A DNA stretch of 64,000 bases from Vibrio ishigakensis (GTDB lineage Bacteria; Pseudomonadota; Gammaproteobacteria; Enterobacterales; Vibrionaceae): contig NZ_AP024882.1 of assembly GCF_024347675.1 (NCBI RefSeq), positions 496,001-560,000 on the forward strand, given 5' to 3'. Position numbers and translations under genes: made by a program. Positions 25,404-35,643 of the stretch are shown here, piece by piece; positions within the stretch are counted from its first letter, which is position 1, and the number at the start of each line of letters is the position of its first letter. The notes under the pieces are model-generated. The model had not been told where the DNA came from. It saw only the letters and a program-made list of their open reading frames with translations, and did no database searches.

Positions 25404-27738
25404 TGAAAGTAACCTCTGCAGTTTCGATAGTGCGTGGCTCGTTTGCCACTTCAATTTCTAGTGCTGCGCCGTTGAAATCAGGACGCTTGATAGTGATGGT
25501 TTCTTTGTTTAGAGAAACCTCTAGACGCTCGCCTTTCCAGAAGATTGGGAAGTTTAGACCGTTCCACTGCTCTGGTAGGTTCGGGTTGATGCGAAGGTTG
25601 CCACCTAGCATACGAACGCCGCCGAAGCCGTAAACCACACACTGCCACATGCCGCCGATAGACGCCGCGTGAATACCGTGGTCAGAACTCTTCATGTTTT
25701 GGCCGATATCGATAGACGCTGCTTGTTGGAACAGGTCGTAAGATAGCTCAGGGTTACCTACATCAGACGCTAGTACTGAGTGAGTAGAAAGACTTAGCGA
25801 TGAATCGTGCAGAGTCTTAGGCTCGTAGTAGTTCCAGTTCGCGATCTTAGTTTCTAGGTCAAACTTATCTTCTTGCTGTAGGAACAGCACCATGATGTCA
25901 GCCTGCTTAGAAACCTGCATCTCGTTAACCTGCTCTAGGTTGTAGTCTTGGAACAGACCACCAACGAACGGCTGCTCTTTGTACTTAGTCAGGTCGATGA
26001 TTTCTTTCTGTAGGTAAGTGTCGTCCTGTGGGATAACCTTGTCTTCAGCGCGAGGCGTTGGAAGATAGATGCTATCTACACGCTCTAGCCACATCTTACG
26101 TGCTTCAACTAGGTTCAGCTTGTCAGACAGTTTCGCTAGAAGCTCAGGGTTAGACTGCTCTAGGTCTTCGTAGTAACGGATAGCAAGCTTGATGTTTTCA
26201 ACAGCCATGTAGTTAGTAAAGGCGTTGTTATCGATGTGCTCTTTGTACTCATCAGGACCGATTACGTTGCAGATACCCCACATGTTGCGGTCTTCTAGCC
26301 ACTCTAGACGGCTTGTCCAGAACGTCGCTGTATCGAACATGATCTCGTAGCCCATGTCATCCATGAACTTCTGGTCGCCAGTGATTTGGTAGTACTGCCA
26401 AAGAGCGTAAGTGATGTCACATGTGATGTGCTGCTCGATGAAGCCAGACCAGATCTTAGTAGACTTACCAGTGATGATGTCTACCGCACCCCATACAGGC
26501 GTTACTTCTTCACCGGTTAGTGCAGATTCCCATGGGAACTGAGCACCTTGGTAGCCGTTGTCTGCCGCTTTCTTACGTGCACCACCAAGAGTCTTGAAGC
26601 GGTACTCAAGTAGGTTACGCGCTACTTCTGGCATGGTGTAGATGAAGAATGGCAGCATGAATACTTCAGTATCCCAGAATGAGTGACCTTTGTAGCCCTC
26701 ACCTGACAGACCTTTCGCGCCGATACCGAAGCGAGAGTCGTGCATTGGCGTGAAGATGTTTAGCTGGTATTGAGCAAAACGAATCGCTAGCTGATCGAAC
26801 TCAGAGCCTTCGATAGAGATGCTCATGTTCGCCCAACGCTCGTCCCATACTTTTGCAGATTCACCTAGTAGCTCGTCAAAGCTGCGGTCAGCGTTTTGCT
26901 TAAGGTTAGTCAGTGCGTGGTCGCGTAGGTCTTGCAGCTGGTATTCAGCGTGGTCGAACTGCTTGTCGCGAGAGGTGTGAACCACACCAACTTTCTCAAC
27001 GCCGAAGGTTTGACCAACAGACACGTCTTGATTGATGTTTAGCCATACTTTACGACGGTCCATTTGTAGACCTGGGTCGATGTCAGCTTGCTGACCATCA
27101 ACGAAATAACGGTGAGACGTTAGGAATACGAAATCAACGTTGCTTTCAGTTGTGCGCTGTAGAAGCTCGATATAACGCTTGTCATAGATGCGCTTCTCAC
27201 CTTCGTGGAAGTGCTGTGCACCTGAGTTAGAAAGCTGAGCATCAACACCAGAGCGGATTTCAACTTTTGCGTCTGCGTTTAGTGCAGTCACATTTACGTC
27301 GAACGCCATTAGGTGAAGGTTTGCTTGAGAGATAAAGCGACGGAAACGCATCGCAAAGCTCTTGCCTTCAGTGTTAGTCCAAACGAATTCACGGGTCAGT
27401 TCACCGTTCTTCACGTTTAGACGACGTGAGTAATCTTTTACCTCACCAGATTCTAGGTGGAAACGACGACCATCGATGAAGATCTCGATAGCACTCATGT
27501 CCGCCGCGTTTGGCAACTCTGTAACTTCGTCTTGGTCAAACTTGTTGAACGTACCTGACACAAACAGGTTACGAGTTTGACCTACGTATTTTTCCTCAGT
27601 AGCAGAACGTGCTCCCATGTAGCCATTACCTTGGCTCATTACAACTTCACATTTTCCTTGAAGAGCAGAATCAAACGCTGTTTCCTCAACGATCCAGTTT
27701 TTAAGCTCGCCAGTACCAGCGCTATAGTTCATGTACAT
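25396..27738 (-). CDS. GH65 disaccharide phosphorylase (kojibiose/YcjT-like)
   Basis: A 780-residue inverting phosphorylase: N-terminal beta-sandwich (to about 270), helical linker, (alpha/alpha)6 barrel and short C-terminal beta-sheet. The general acid is Glu497 in VIGPDEYKEH. SDHGIHAASIGGMWQ near residue 690 matches the phosphate-binding region. It splits an alpha-glucoside with phosphate to beta-glucose 1-phosphate. Family members act on maltose, trehalose, kojibiose, nigerose or glucosylglycerol, and the sequence alone does not settle which. The ycj-like context favours a kojibiose-type specificity. GGAG 10 nt before ATG 27738. Confidence 0.88.
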   Translation of the reverse strand: MYMNYSAGTGELKNWIVEETAFDSALQGKCEVVMSQGNGYMGARSATEEKYVGQTRNLFVSGTFNKFDQDEVTELPNAADMSAIEIFIDGRRFHLESGEVKDYSRRLNVKNGELTREFVWTNTEGKSFAMRFRRFISQANLHLMAFDVNVTALNADAKVEIRSGVDAQLSNSGAQHFHEGEKRIYDKRYIELLQRTTESNVDFVFLTSHRYFVDGQQADIDPGLQMDRRKVWLNINQDVSVGQTFGVEKVGVVHTSRDKQFDHAEYQLQDLRDHALTNLKQNADRSFDELLGESAKVWDERWANMSISIEGSEFDQLAIRFAQYQLNIFTPMHDSRFGIGAKGLSGEGYKGHSFWDTEVFMLPFFIYTMPEVARNLLEYRFKTLGGARKKAADNGYQGAQFPWESALTGEEVTPVWGAVDIITGKSTKIWSGFIEQHITCDITYALWQYYQITGDQKFMDDMGYEIMFDTATFWTSRLEWLEDRNMWGICNVIGPDEYKEHIDNNAFTNYMAVENIKLAIRYYEDLEQSNPELLAKLSDKLNLVEARKMWLERVDSIYLPTPRAEDKVIPQDDTYLQKEIIDLTKYKEQPFVGGLFQDYNLEQVNEMQVSKQADIMVLFLQQEDKFDLETKIANWNYYEPKTLHDSSLSLSTHSVLASDVGNPELSYDLFQQAASIDIGQNMKSSDHGIHAASIGGMWQCVVYGFGGVRMLGGNLRINPNLPEQWNGLNFPIFWKGERLEVSLNKETITIKRPDFNGAALEIEVANEPRTIETAEVTFNV

Positions 27739-27755
27739 TTTGTGTAATCTCCGAA

Positions 27756-29174
27756 TTAACCTTTAACAGCGGAAGAAATATCGTTACCAACGAAGTAACG
27801 TTGAAAAATAATAAATACCAGTAGGACAGGAATCGTGGAGAGGAATGCCCCCGCCAGGATTAGGTTCCAATCCCCTGCAACACCATATGCGTTACGTAAG
27901 CTCAATAGACCGACAGGAAGTGTGTAGGCATCTACTGGGCTGTTAATAACAACTAATGGCCAGAAGAAATCGTTCCACGCACCTTGGAAACCCAAGATAG
28001 TGACCGACATGATGGCGGGCTTAGCCAGAGGCATGAACACGCGCCACAGAATCACGGCAGGGGACGCACCATCAATGATGGCCGCTTCTTCAAGCTCTTT
28101 TGGTATGCTCTCGAAGAACTGCTTCATGATCAGCACCTGACCCGACGCTACGATGGCGGTGATGACAGCCCAAGGGGTGTTCAACAAACCAATGTCGCGG
28201 TAAATCAGATAGTTAGAAATAAATGTCACCTGCCCCGGAATCATCATGCTGAACAACATGAAGGCAAACACTGCGCGAGCACCGGTAAACTTAAGTCGTG
28301 CTAGGGCGTAGCCTGCAGTACATGCGAAGAACAGTGTCAGCAGTACCTTGCCAAAGGCGATAACGAATGAGTTGATGGTCCAGCTCATGAACAGGCTCTT
28401 ACCTGTATCTAGGCTCACCGACTCGGTGTAGACACGCACATAAGACTTAAACACATAGCCAATCACACCTGGTGCTGCGTTATCCCATGCTGCCACGCGA
28501 CCACGACGCTCCATACGACTCGGTGCAAGTGTGCTGTCTACTAGCACCTGACCACGTGGAACCTCTACAGTTACCGGTAGGGTCGCAACCTCTGGGCCGT
28601 CACCTTGATACTTGATGGTGAACTTCCAAGTCTTGCTGTGGCCTTGTTTCTCAGTCTCACGGCGACCGCGCTTCTCGATAAAGGTCACTTGCTTGCCTTC
28701 ATCCACCAACACAGGCTCGCTCACGGTAGCGTAGTCAGATGCAAACTCAGTGGTGATAGCCGCAGCCATACCTGTACCAGGGCGACGACGTGGCACCTCG
28801 ATGATTGGAGTCGCAAGCTCTTTGCCCTCTTCCACCGCATAGGTCACTTCAAACTCAATCTCAGCGCCCGGTGCGAAGCCACCAAACATAGGTGCGTTGT
28901 TACCTTGCTTACCAAGGTCATAAGCCGCACTCCAGTTACTTGGCTGAACCTGAGCAAAGTTAAACTTAAATGGTTGTTCAAGGGGGTTGTCTTTCAAGCT
29001 AGCTAGGAAAGCTACTACGAAGGTACCTAGCATCACGGTTGCGATAAGTAGTAGTGAGCTGTATACCCAAGCTACCTTCGCCCAGCGACGGCGTGCTTGA
29101 AACTTAGCTACCTCTTCCATTGACGGTTGAGGCTTCTCATCCGTACTCATAATTTGGGACGTCATGTTAGCCAT
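27756..29174 (-). CDS. sugar ABC permease, MalG/YcjP-like, with large periplasmic insertion
   Basis: A 472-residue permease, far longer than the usual 270-300. After the first membrane helix (about residues 36-58) comes an extracytoplasmic region of about 200 residues (60-255), rich in beta-strand pattern. The remaining MalG-type helices follow, with the EAA loop ELEEAAIIDGASPAVILWRV near residue 370. The inserted domain may contact the binding protein or the ligand. Overlaps the MalF-like gene by 8 nt. The insertion is in frame with no sign of frameshift. Confidence 0.88.
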   Translation of the reverse strand: MANMTSQIMSTDEKPQPSMEEVAKFQARRRWAKVAWVYSSLLLIATVMLGTFVVAFLASLKDNPLEQPFKFNFAQVQPSNWSAAYDLGKQGNNAPMFGGFAPGAEIEFEVTYAVEEGKELATPIIEVPRRRPGTGMAAAITTEFASDYATVSEPVLVDEGKQVTFIEKRGRRETEKQGHSKTWKFTIKYQGDGPEVATLPVTVEVPRGQVLVDSTLAPSRMERRGRVAAWDNAAPGVIGYVFKSYVRVYTESVSLDTGKSLFMSWTINSFVIAFGKVLLTLFFACTAGYALARLKFTGARAVFAFMLFSMMIPGQVTFISNYLIYRDIGLLNTPWAVITAIVASGQVLIMKQFFESIPKELEEAAIIDGASPAVILWRVFMPLAKPAIMSVTILGFQGAWNDFFWPLVVINSPVDAYTLPVGLLSLRNAYGVAGDWNLILAGAFLSTIPVLLVFIIFQRYFVGNDISSAVKG

Positions 29175-30261
29175 CTGCTTTCTCCTTCACGCCAAAGAAC
29201 TTCTGCAGATAAACCACTGCCAATGTGATGAATGCCAATACCAGTGCCGCTGCGCTCGCCATACCGATTTGTGGCGTGCCACCCGGTGGGAATGCGTTGT
29301 GGTACACGTAGTAAGCTAGCGTGATACGAGACTCAAGCGGTGCTGCCGAACCTAGCAGTGCTACCTGGTCGAACATCTGCAGTGTGCCGATGATAGAGAA
29401 GGTCACTACCACGAAGGTTACCGGTGCAAGCTGAGGAATTGTGATGTTCCAGTGCTGTTGCCACTTGTTTGCGCCATCGATGTGCGCCGCTTCATAAAGC
29501 TCACCTGGGATGCCTTGTAGGCCCGCTAGGAACAGCAGCATGAAGGTTGGAATAGTGGTGTAGATGTTCTGGATAACGATCGCCCACAGCGTTAGAGGCA
29601 TAGGACCTACGTTGTCGCGAGTGTTTAGCCAGTTCACCTCAATGATTTCATTGGCACCTTCAATCCAGCCGAACGATGATGCAACTAGGGTTACCAGAGC
29701 CGCAACGATAGTCGACATGATGGCCCACGCAGGATCAAACCAGCCCACAGGAAGACCTTTAACACGGTCTCTTAGAACCAGCAGTACCTGACACACAACC
29801 GCTACTGCGAAGAAACAGCTGATGTATGGGTAGTTGTTAACTAGGTCTGTGATAAAGCCGTTTAGGTAACCGTTCTTCTGATAGAACCAGATGAAAATCA
29901 GGGTAACCGCAGCACTCGATAGAATACTTGGCAGATAGAAAGCCGTTCTAAAGAAGCTCTTACCGCGGATCTTAGAGTTAACCAAGATTGCCAGACCCAG
30001 TGCCAATACAGTTTGCACGCCCGTTACTATCAGTGAGAACCAGATGGTGTTTGCCAGTGATAGTAGGAATAGGTCATCGCTAAGAAGCGCTTTAAAGTTT
30101 GATAGTCCAACCCAAACTGCGTCGCTGAATAGGTCGTAATCAGTGAAACTGAAGTAGACCGTACGTACCAAAGCGTAAAGGAAGAACACTAACAGGGTCA
30201 GTACAAATGGCCCTGCTAAGAGCCATCCATAAACCTGTTGACGAAGACGTAACGAGTTCAT
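29167..30261 (-). CDS. sugar ABC permease, MalF/YcjO-like
   Basis: A 364-residue permease. It has the usual six-helix CUT1 core and the EAA loop ELYEAAHIDGANKWQQHW near residue 265, plus an extra hydrophobic insertion (about residues 140-210) with two further helix candidates before the EAA region. Eight nt after the binding-protein gene and overlapping the MalG-like gene. With the ATPase at 23534 it forms the importer. Confidence 0.88.
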   Translation of the reverse strand: MNSLRLRQQVYGWLLAGPFVLTLLVFFLYALVRTVYFSFTDYDLFSDAVWVGLSNFKALLSDDLFLLSLANTIWFSLIVTGVQTVLALGLAILVNSKIRGKSFFRTAFYLPSILSSAAVTLIFIWFYQKNGYLNGFITDLVNNYPYISCFFAVAVVCQVLLVLRDRVKGLPVGWFDPAWAIMSTIVAALVTLVASSFGWIEGANEIIEVNWLNTRDNVGPMPLTLWAIVIQNIYTTIPTFMLLFLAGLQGIPGELYEAAHIDGANKWQQHWNITIPQLAPVTFVVVTFSIIGTLQMFDQVALLGSAAPLESRITLAYYVYHNAFPPGGTPQIGMASAAALVLAFITLAVVYLQKFFGVKEKADG

Positions 30262-30269
30262 TGCTTATC

Positions 30270-31505
30270 CTACTTCGTCATCGAGTCGTATTTTTTCTGC
30301 GCAATCTTAAGCGCTTCGTCTTGGCTCATTTGGCCAAGCAATACAGAGTTCAATGCTTCGTTGATTGGAGTCATCCAAGCTGCGCCGTATTGGCGGAAAG
30401 CGAATGGTTCAACGTGGCCGGTACGCGCACCATCGAACACTTGCTTAGCCAGCACGCTTTCAGAGTCGGTTTGCTCGAAGAATTCAGATTTAGATAGACC
30501 TTCACGGCTTGGAAGTGCTAGACCTGCATCCAGAACCCACTCTTGGGCTTTCTTGCTGGTTAGGATCTCAACCGCTTTTTGGGTTGCTTCAACGTTCTTG
30601 CCGTCAGCATTTACTGCCCAAGCAACGGTGAATAGAAGGTTGCCACGCTCACCAGTTTTAGGGTCAGTTGGCATTAGGGTTGTGCCGTAAGGAAGGTTTG
30701 GCGCCTTATCACGTAGGTAACCGCTGATCCAGTTACCTTCTAGTGCTACTGCCGTCTCTTCGGTACCGAAGCAGCCGCCGCCCCAACCTTGACCAAGGTC
30801 AGTGGCTAGGATACCTACTTCATCTTTAGTCACTAGGTTGGTGTAGAACTCAAACGCACGCTTGAAGTTGTCATCCAGTACGGTTTTGCCTTGTTCGTTG
30901 AAAGGCTTCCAACCGGTTGCTAGCGCAAAAGGACCGAAACGAGCGTAGTCAGGCATCACGCAGATACCCGCAACTTCGTCACCCAGTACTTCTTTTACTT
31001 CTACTAGCTTTTTACGTAAATCGTCCCAGCTGTCTTGGTTAGTTGGGTATTCCACTTCCGCGTCATCAAAAATGTCTTTGTTGTACTGAAGCGCGATAGT
31101 GTTGAAATCTTTTGCCAGTCCGTACTGCTCACCATTTGCTTCGAACGCTGTGTTCAAGCTTGGGATCATTGACTGAGAAACGTTGCTTAGATTTGCAGAG
31201 TTAGCTTGAACCTTGCCAGAGTTGATAAAGGTGTTGGCGAATGCCACGTCCATGTAAAAAGCGTCTGGTGCTGTACCTGCTGAAAGGGCGTTGGTGATGT
31301 ATTGTGAGAAATCACCTTCTACTGCGCGGTATTTGATCTCGATACCCGCTTTCTTGAAGTCATCTACTAGAACTTCATTAACCAGTTTGTTTAGAACAAC
31401 AACGTCGTTACCACCCCAACCGGCGATAGTAACTTCTGTGTTGGCTAGTGCTGAAGTCGATAGGCCAGCAGCGAGTAGGGATGCTGCTAAAAGTGACTTT
31501 TTCAT
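30270..31505 (-). CDS. sugar ABC transporter substrate-binding protein
   Basis: A 411-residue periplasmic binding protein of the MalE/CUT1 class. The signal peptide MKKSLLAASLLAAGLSTSALA is cut before NTEVTIAGWGG. Aromatic and Asp residues typical of sugar binding occur (DAFYMDVAF, EGNWISGYL). ATG 31505 has GAGGGCAAT upstream; a longer frame from 31553 crosses the operator region and is rejected. First gene of the structural operon, just after the ACGTAA palindrome. Ligand unknown; the cluster suggests a glucosyl-fructose or alpha-glucosyl disaccharide. Confidence 0.9.
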   Translation of the reverse strand: MKKSLLAASLLAAGLSTSALANTEVTIAGWGGNDVVVLNKLVNEVLVDDFKKAGIEIKYRAVEGDFSQYITNALSAGTAPDAFYMDVAFANTFINSGKVQANSANLSNVSQSMIPSLNTAFEANGEQYGLAKDFNTIALQYNKDIFDDAEVEYPTNQDSWDDLRKKLVEVKEVLGDEVAGICVMPDYARFGPFALATGWKPFNEQGKTVLDDNFKRAFEFYTNLVTKDEVGILATDLGQGWGGGCFGTEETAVALEGNWISGYLRDKAPNLPYGTTLMPTDPKTGERGNLLFTVAWAVNADGKNVEATQKAVEILTSKKAQEWVLDAGLALPSREGLSKSEFFEQTDSESVLAKQVFDGARTGHVEPFAFRQYGAAWMTPINEALNSVLLGQMSQDEALKIAQKKYDSMTK

Positions 31506-31558
31506 ATTGCCCTCAAATCTTTGTTTACGTTCGAATTGAGGTGCATTATGCACGCTTT

Positions 31559-31574
31559 ACGTAAGCGCTTACGT
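31559..31574. promoter_or_regulatory. LacI-type operator before the binding-protein gene
   Basis: ACGTAAGCGCTTACGT, a perfect 16-bp palindrome with the central CG step typical of LacI-family operators, 54 nt upstream of the binding-protein start. Likely bound by the regulator at 31671. Confidence 0.78.
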
Positions 31575-31612
31575 TACGAAGATCACATTACGCTTTTATT
31601 TCGTCGACTTAT

Positions 31613-31642
31613 AAAAAAAGCATGACCTAAGTCATGCTTTTT
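31613..31642. terminator. bidirectional-looking terminator after lacI-type gene
   Basis: GCATGAC-CTAA-GTCATGC stem flanked by A7 and T5. On the complement strand it ends the regulator transcript before the operator of the structural operon, separating the two units. Confidence 0.8.
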
Positions 31643-31670
31643 CATTCATATGCAATATATTTGTTAACAA

Positions 31671-32648
31671 CTAGGTGGTTTCACCTAACTTTAACGTAAC
31701 AGGAACGACCGATCCTACTGGCTGTTCGCCCACCATAGCTTGCTCTAGCATTTGCGCTACGCGGTTTGCGATAAGGTCAGTGTCTTGCACTATTGTCGTC
31801 AACTCTTTAGAGATACCCGGTAGGCCATCGTAACCCACAACAGAGAAGTCTTTGGGAAGCTTATAGCCTCTGTCTTTTAGTGCAGCGATAACACCTAATG
31901 CCGTCTCATCACATTCACACACAAAGCCTTGATAAGACTCCAGTTGTTTCTGGTCAAGATTGATGAAATAACGGTATGCAGCTATCTCTCCCAGAGGCTC
32001 GGCTCCGGTACGTAACTCCCTGACAGGTAAGGCATTTCCTGCCATTACTGACATATAACCCTGATGTCTAAACTGATAGCCATCACCATAGGTAGTAGGA
32101 GTCACAAAGCAGATATCGGTTAGACCTTTATCTACCAAGTGTTGCGTCGCTTCACGGGCACCATTGAAGTCGTCCGGAGCTACCCAGAAAGAGCCTTCAT
32201 TCATGCCAATACATACGAAGGGTACGTTCTTCTCACGGCACATCTCTACCCTAAGGTCATTAGTAGTCATGCCCAGTAGAATAGCACCGCCTACTTTGGT
32301 TAAGTCCACCTCACCAAAGCTCACAGGAAGTAAATTACGTCCTGATTTACGTATTGCAGCAGACAATGATGGCCACAGCACGCCCAAATAACGGGATGCG
32401 AAGATATCGTGTGGGCCTAACGAAATAGCGATAGTATTGTTATGACTTCCAGACAATTCACGTGCAGAAGTACTAGGAACGTAGCCTAGGTCCTTACATA
32501 TAGTTAAAATTTTCTGGCGGGTTTTCTCACTAATACCCGGCTTATTATTTAGGGCTCTACTAACAGAAGCTATTGATACGCCTGCAATTTTTGCGGCCTC
32601 ATGTATCGTAGCCTTCTTCAGCTCTGCCTCTGATTTACTCTCACTCAA
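31671..32648 (-). CDS. LacI-family repressor of the saccharide cluster
   Basis: A 325-residue LacI/GalR regulator. The HTH and hinge are at residues 12-60 (TIHEAAKIAGVSIASVSRAL, then NNKPGIS), followed by a periplasmic-binding-like sensor domain. It corresponds in position to E. coli ycjW. ACGTAA-type sites lie both before the structural operon and before this gene, suggesting that it represses itself and the cluster. The inducer is not evident. Confidence 0.9.
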   Translation of the reverse strand: MSESKSEAELKKATIHEAAKIAGVSIASVSRALNNKPGISEKTRQKILTICKDLGYVPSTSARELSGSHNNTIAISLGPHDIFASRYLGVLWPSLSAAIRKSGRNLLPVSFGEVDLTKVGGAILLGMTTNDLRVEMCREKNVPFVCIGMNEGSFWVAPDDFNGAREATQHLVDKGLTDICFVTPTTYGDGYQFRHQGYMSVMAGNALPVRELRTGAEPLGEIAAYRYFINLDQKQLESYQGFVCECDETALGVIAALKDRGYKLPKDFSVVGYDGLPGISKELTTIVQDTDLIANRVAQMLEQAMVGEQPVGSVVPVTLKLGETT

Positions 32649-32668
32649 GGTGAATCCCCTAGCAAACT

Positions 32669-32683
32669 ACGTAAAATTTACGT
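32669..32683. promoter_or_regulatory. LacI-type operator before the regulator gene
   Basis: ACGTAAA-A-TTTACGT, 7-bp arms around one base, 20 nt before the regulator start. It shares the ACGTAA half-site with the site at 31559, which implies autoregulation. Confidence 0.7.
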
Positions 32684-32823
32684 CAATTATTCTGTATATA
32701 GCGTAAAAAAGCAACGAGAGTTTACGTCATCTGAGAAACAAAAAATGTGATAAACCCACGTTATATATGAAAAAAGTTGCAATCGACACGATAAATGTAA
32801 GTAGGCATTAACGACGAAGTTCT

Positions 32824-32838
32824 ACGCAAAATCTACGT
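32824..32838. promoter_or_regulatory. imperfect second ACGTAA-type site
   Basis: ACGCAAAATCTACGT, a degenerate copy of the 32669 site about 155 nt further upstream. It could permit looping or be an auxiliary operator. Single half-sites occur nearby, near 32724 and 32901. Confidence 0.45.
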
Positions 32839-32895
32839 AAATCAAGGCATTAATCAAGCATAAGCATATATACCACTAACCATTAAGGGGTAAGG

Positions 32896-32923
32896 TTGCA
32901 ACGTAAATGCCCTCATGTATACT
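32896..32923 (+). promoter_or_regulatory. sigma-70 promoter for the riboswitch-add transcript
   Basis: TTGCAA (-35) and TATACT (-10) separated by 16 nt. A start near 32930 would put the aptamer at the very 5' end of the RNA, as expected. Confidence 0.7.
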
Positions 32924-32932
32924 GAGCGCGAT

Positions 32933-33004
32933 TGCTTCGTATAACCCCACTAATAAGGTTTGGGGGTCTCTACCAGTTCCCGTAATAGAGCTGATTACGA
33001 AGAG
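32933..33004 (+). ncRNA. adenine (purine) riboswitch
   Basis: Purine-aptamer architecture: P1 CTTCGTA (32935-32941) pairs with TACGAAG (32996-33002). The conserved J1/2 and J2/3 bases are present (TATAA; TCTACC), and the L2/L3 region resembles the Vibrio vulnificus add riboswitch. The specificity base equivalent to position 74 is T (32995), giving adenine rather than guanine binding. It precedes adenosine deaminase, whose product pathway links to adenine. About 112 nt separate it from the ATG, longer than in V. vulnificus. There is no obvious T-run terminator, so translational control is more likely. Confidence 0.92.
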
Positions 33005-33112
33005 TTAGAATCCTCCCGACCGTCTTAGACATCGGACCGTTTACGGTATTCTTACTCTTTGTACTGGCATTTTCCTACACTTGAGTAAGTTTACCTTTGA
33101 AGCAATAGGTAG

Positions 33113-34120
<1,008 letters not shown>

Positions 34121-34238
34121 GTCAACAGACCCTAGTGAACAGCTAGTTACAAACTGGCGCAACAAGTGTCGCCAAATGACCTATTGTGCCAGTCAAACTC
34201 CACTTACATTACTGTCATCGCCCACTACGGAGACGCCT

Positions 34239-34631
34239 ATGTTTGGAGTACTAGACCACAAGCTTAAGAAAGCCACTAAGCTACACCTAATCGAATACAA
34301 ACAGAACAACTCCTACGCCAATTCTATTCTAAACAAGGTTCATGGCTCTACTTGGGATATCCTAGATGAGTGCTTGGATTCGTGTCGCACCATTGAAGAG
34401 AAAGCGATGTTTGGTTGGTTACTTATCCTCGAATGGGAGCGTCGCTACGCGATGAATACCTACGACTTGCTTACCGCGGACTCCATAGAAGGCTTGCAAG
34501 AAAGTCATGATGATGCGCTGCACAATGCTGGTTTGAAGGGCTCTGTGACCAACAAGATATTCGACAGTACGCTAAAGCAGCTTCAGAAATATAAGCTCAA
34601 TCCTTTCTCAACCTGTTTTGAGCCTATTTAA
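34239..34631 (+). CDS. hypothetical protein downstream of add
   Basis: A 130-residue soluble protein, mainly helical, with no recognised motif. ATG 34239 has GGAGA upstream; the in-frame codon at 34176 would add 21 residues not starting with a ribosome site. It ends at a terminator and may be co-transcribed with add (118 nt gap). Function unknown. Confidence 0.65.
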   Translation: MFGVLDHKLKKATKLHLIEYKQNNSYANSILNKVHGSTWDILDECLDSCRTIEEKAMFGWLLILEWERRYAMNTYDLLTADSIEGLQESHDDALHNAGLKGSVTNKIFDSTLKQLQKYKLNPFSTCFEPI

Positions 34632-34635
34632 AAAT

Positions 34636-34668
34636 AAAAAGGCATGGTACTAGACCATGCCTTTCTTC
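34636..34668. terminator. terminator between the hypothetical protein and leuO-like gene
   Basis: GGCATGGT-ACTA-GACCATGCC-type stem with A-rich left and T-rich right flanks; it serves the converging genes. Confidence 0.83.
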
Positions 34669-34680
34669 TATCTGGCTAAC

Positions 34681-35643
34681 TTAAACCGTCATCACCATCT
34701 GCTTGTTAAATACATGTTGGAACTGATCACGCATCCACACGTGGCCCGCGTCTCGGTCTTTATCTGTATGCCAGCTCAAGTAAGTCTTAATTGTGCTGTC
34801 TTTGATTGGGCACGGTACGATGTTGATGTCTAGGGTTAGATTCGCCAGCTCAGCGGCTCTGCGAGGCACGATAGAGACAAGCTGAGTGTTCGCTACTATG
34901 GTCACCAAATCTTGAATAGAGTGGCATACGTGCGCGCCACGGCCTACACACTCTTCACCCTCAGACTTCGCCACCATATCAAGGATCGCTGGGTGCAGTA
35001 CAAACTGCTCTCCCATCATGTCGCTTAGGTTCAGTGATGAGAAACAAGAAAGGCGAGAATGGGCGGTGCTAGAGATCACCACCAGCTCATCACTGCTTAG
35101 CAAGGTATTGCGATAGCCTTTCATCAAGATTGGAGAAAAGTCTACGTAGAAGTCTTTCTTCTTGATGGTTTTATCTACCATAAAGCTCAGCTCTTGGTCG
35201 TGAAGCATAGAAATATTCAGGCTCACGTTCGGCGCAAGCAGGCTAACGTCACGCACCAGTCGTGTGGTCGATTCACTCTGCAACGTGGCTCGCATGCTCA
35301 CAGAATAGTTGCGAGTAGAGCTCTCTGGGGTGAAAGGGACATTAGGCAGTTCATCACGTACTAGATTCAGTGCGTTATTAATAGAACTAAACAGCACTTC
35401 AGCACGAGAGGTCGGTTGGATCCCGCGGCCATGGCGGATAAACAACTCATCGTTAAACACGTCTTTTAGACGCGCGATGGCATTACTCACCGCAGGCTGA
35501 GACATGCCGAGCACCTTAGCTGCTCGGGTCATGTTTCTCTCTTGCATTACCACTTCAAAGATAGTCAGTAGGTTTAGGTCTACACCGCGTAGGATGCTAG
35601 AAACAGAATTGGTTTCTTGTGGAACGATTGTATTGTCGATCAT
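34681..35643 (-). CDS. LeuO-like LysR regulator
   Basis: A 320-residue LysR regulator very similar in its N-terminus to LeuO: RGVDLNLLTIFEVVMQERNM, then GMSQPAVSNAIARL, then FIRHGRGIQPT. The C-terminal effector domain diverges more (HYSWH replaced by YLSWHTDKDRDAGH). ATG 35643 is preferred to TTG 35661. The classic leuO sits by the leu operon elsewhere, so this may be a paralogue. It may control the adjacent exporter operon (35834-40432), which reads the same way upstream of it. Confidence 0.82.
   Translation of the reverse strand: MIDNTIVPQETNSVSSILRGVDLNLLTIFEVVMQERNMTRAAKVLGMSQPAVSNAIARLKDVFNDELFIRHGRGIQPTSRAEVLFSSINNALNLVRDELPNVPFTPESSTRNYSVSMRATLQSESTTRLVRDVSLLAPNVSLNISMLHDQELSFMVDKTIKKKDFYVDFSPILMKGYRNTLLSSDELVVISSTAHSRLSCFSSLNLSDMMGEQFVLHPAILDMVAKSEGEECVGRGAHVCHSIQDLVTIVANTQLVSIVPRRAAELANLTLDINIVPCPIKDSTIKTYLSWHTDKDRDAGHVWMRDQFQHVFNKQMVMTV

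Noticed and set aside
25396..27738. Naming GH65 as maltose or trehalose phosphorylase
   Set aside because: Motifs only show the family; context points to a ycjT-like enzyme and the substrate is open.
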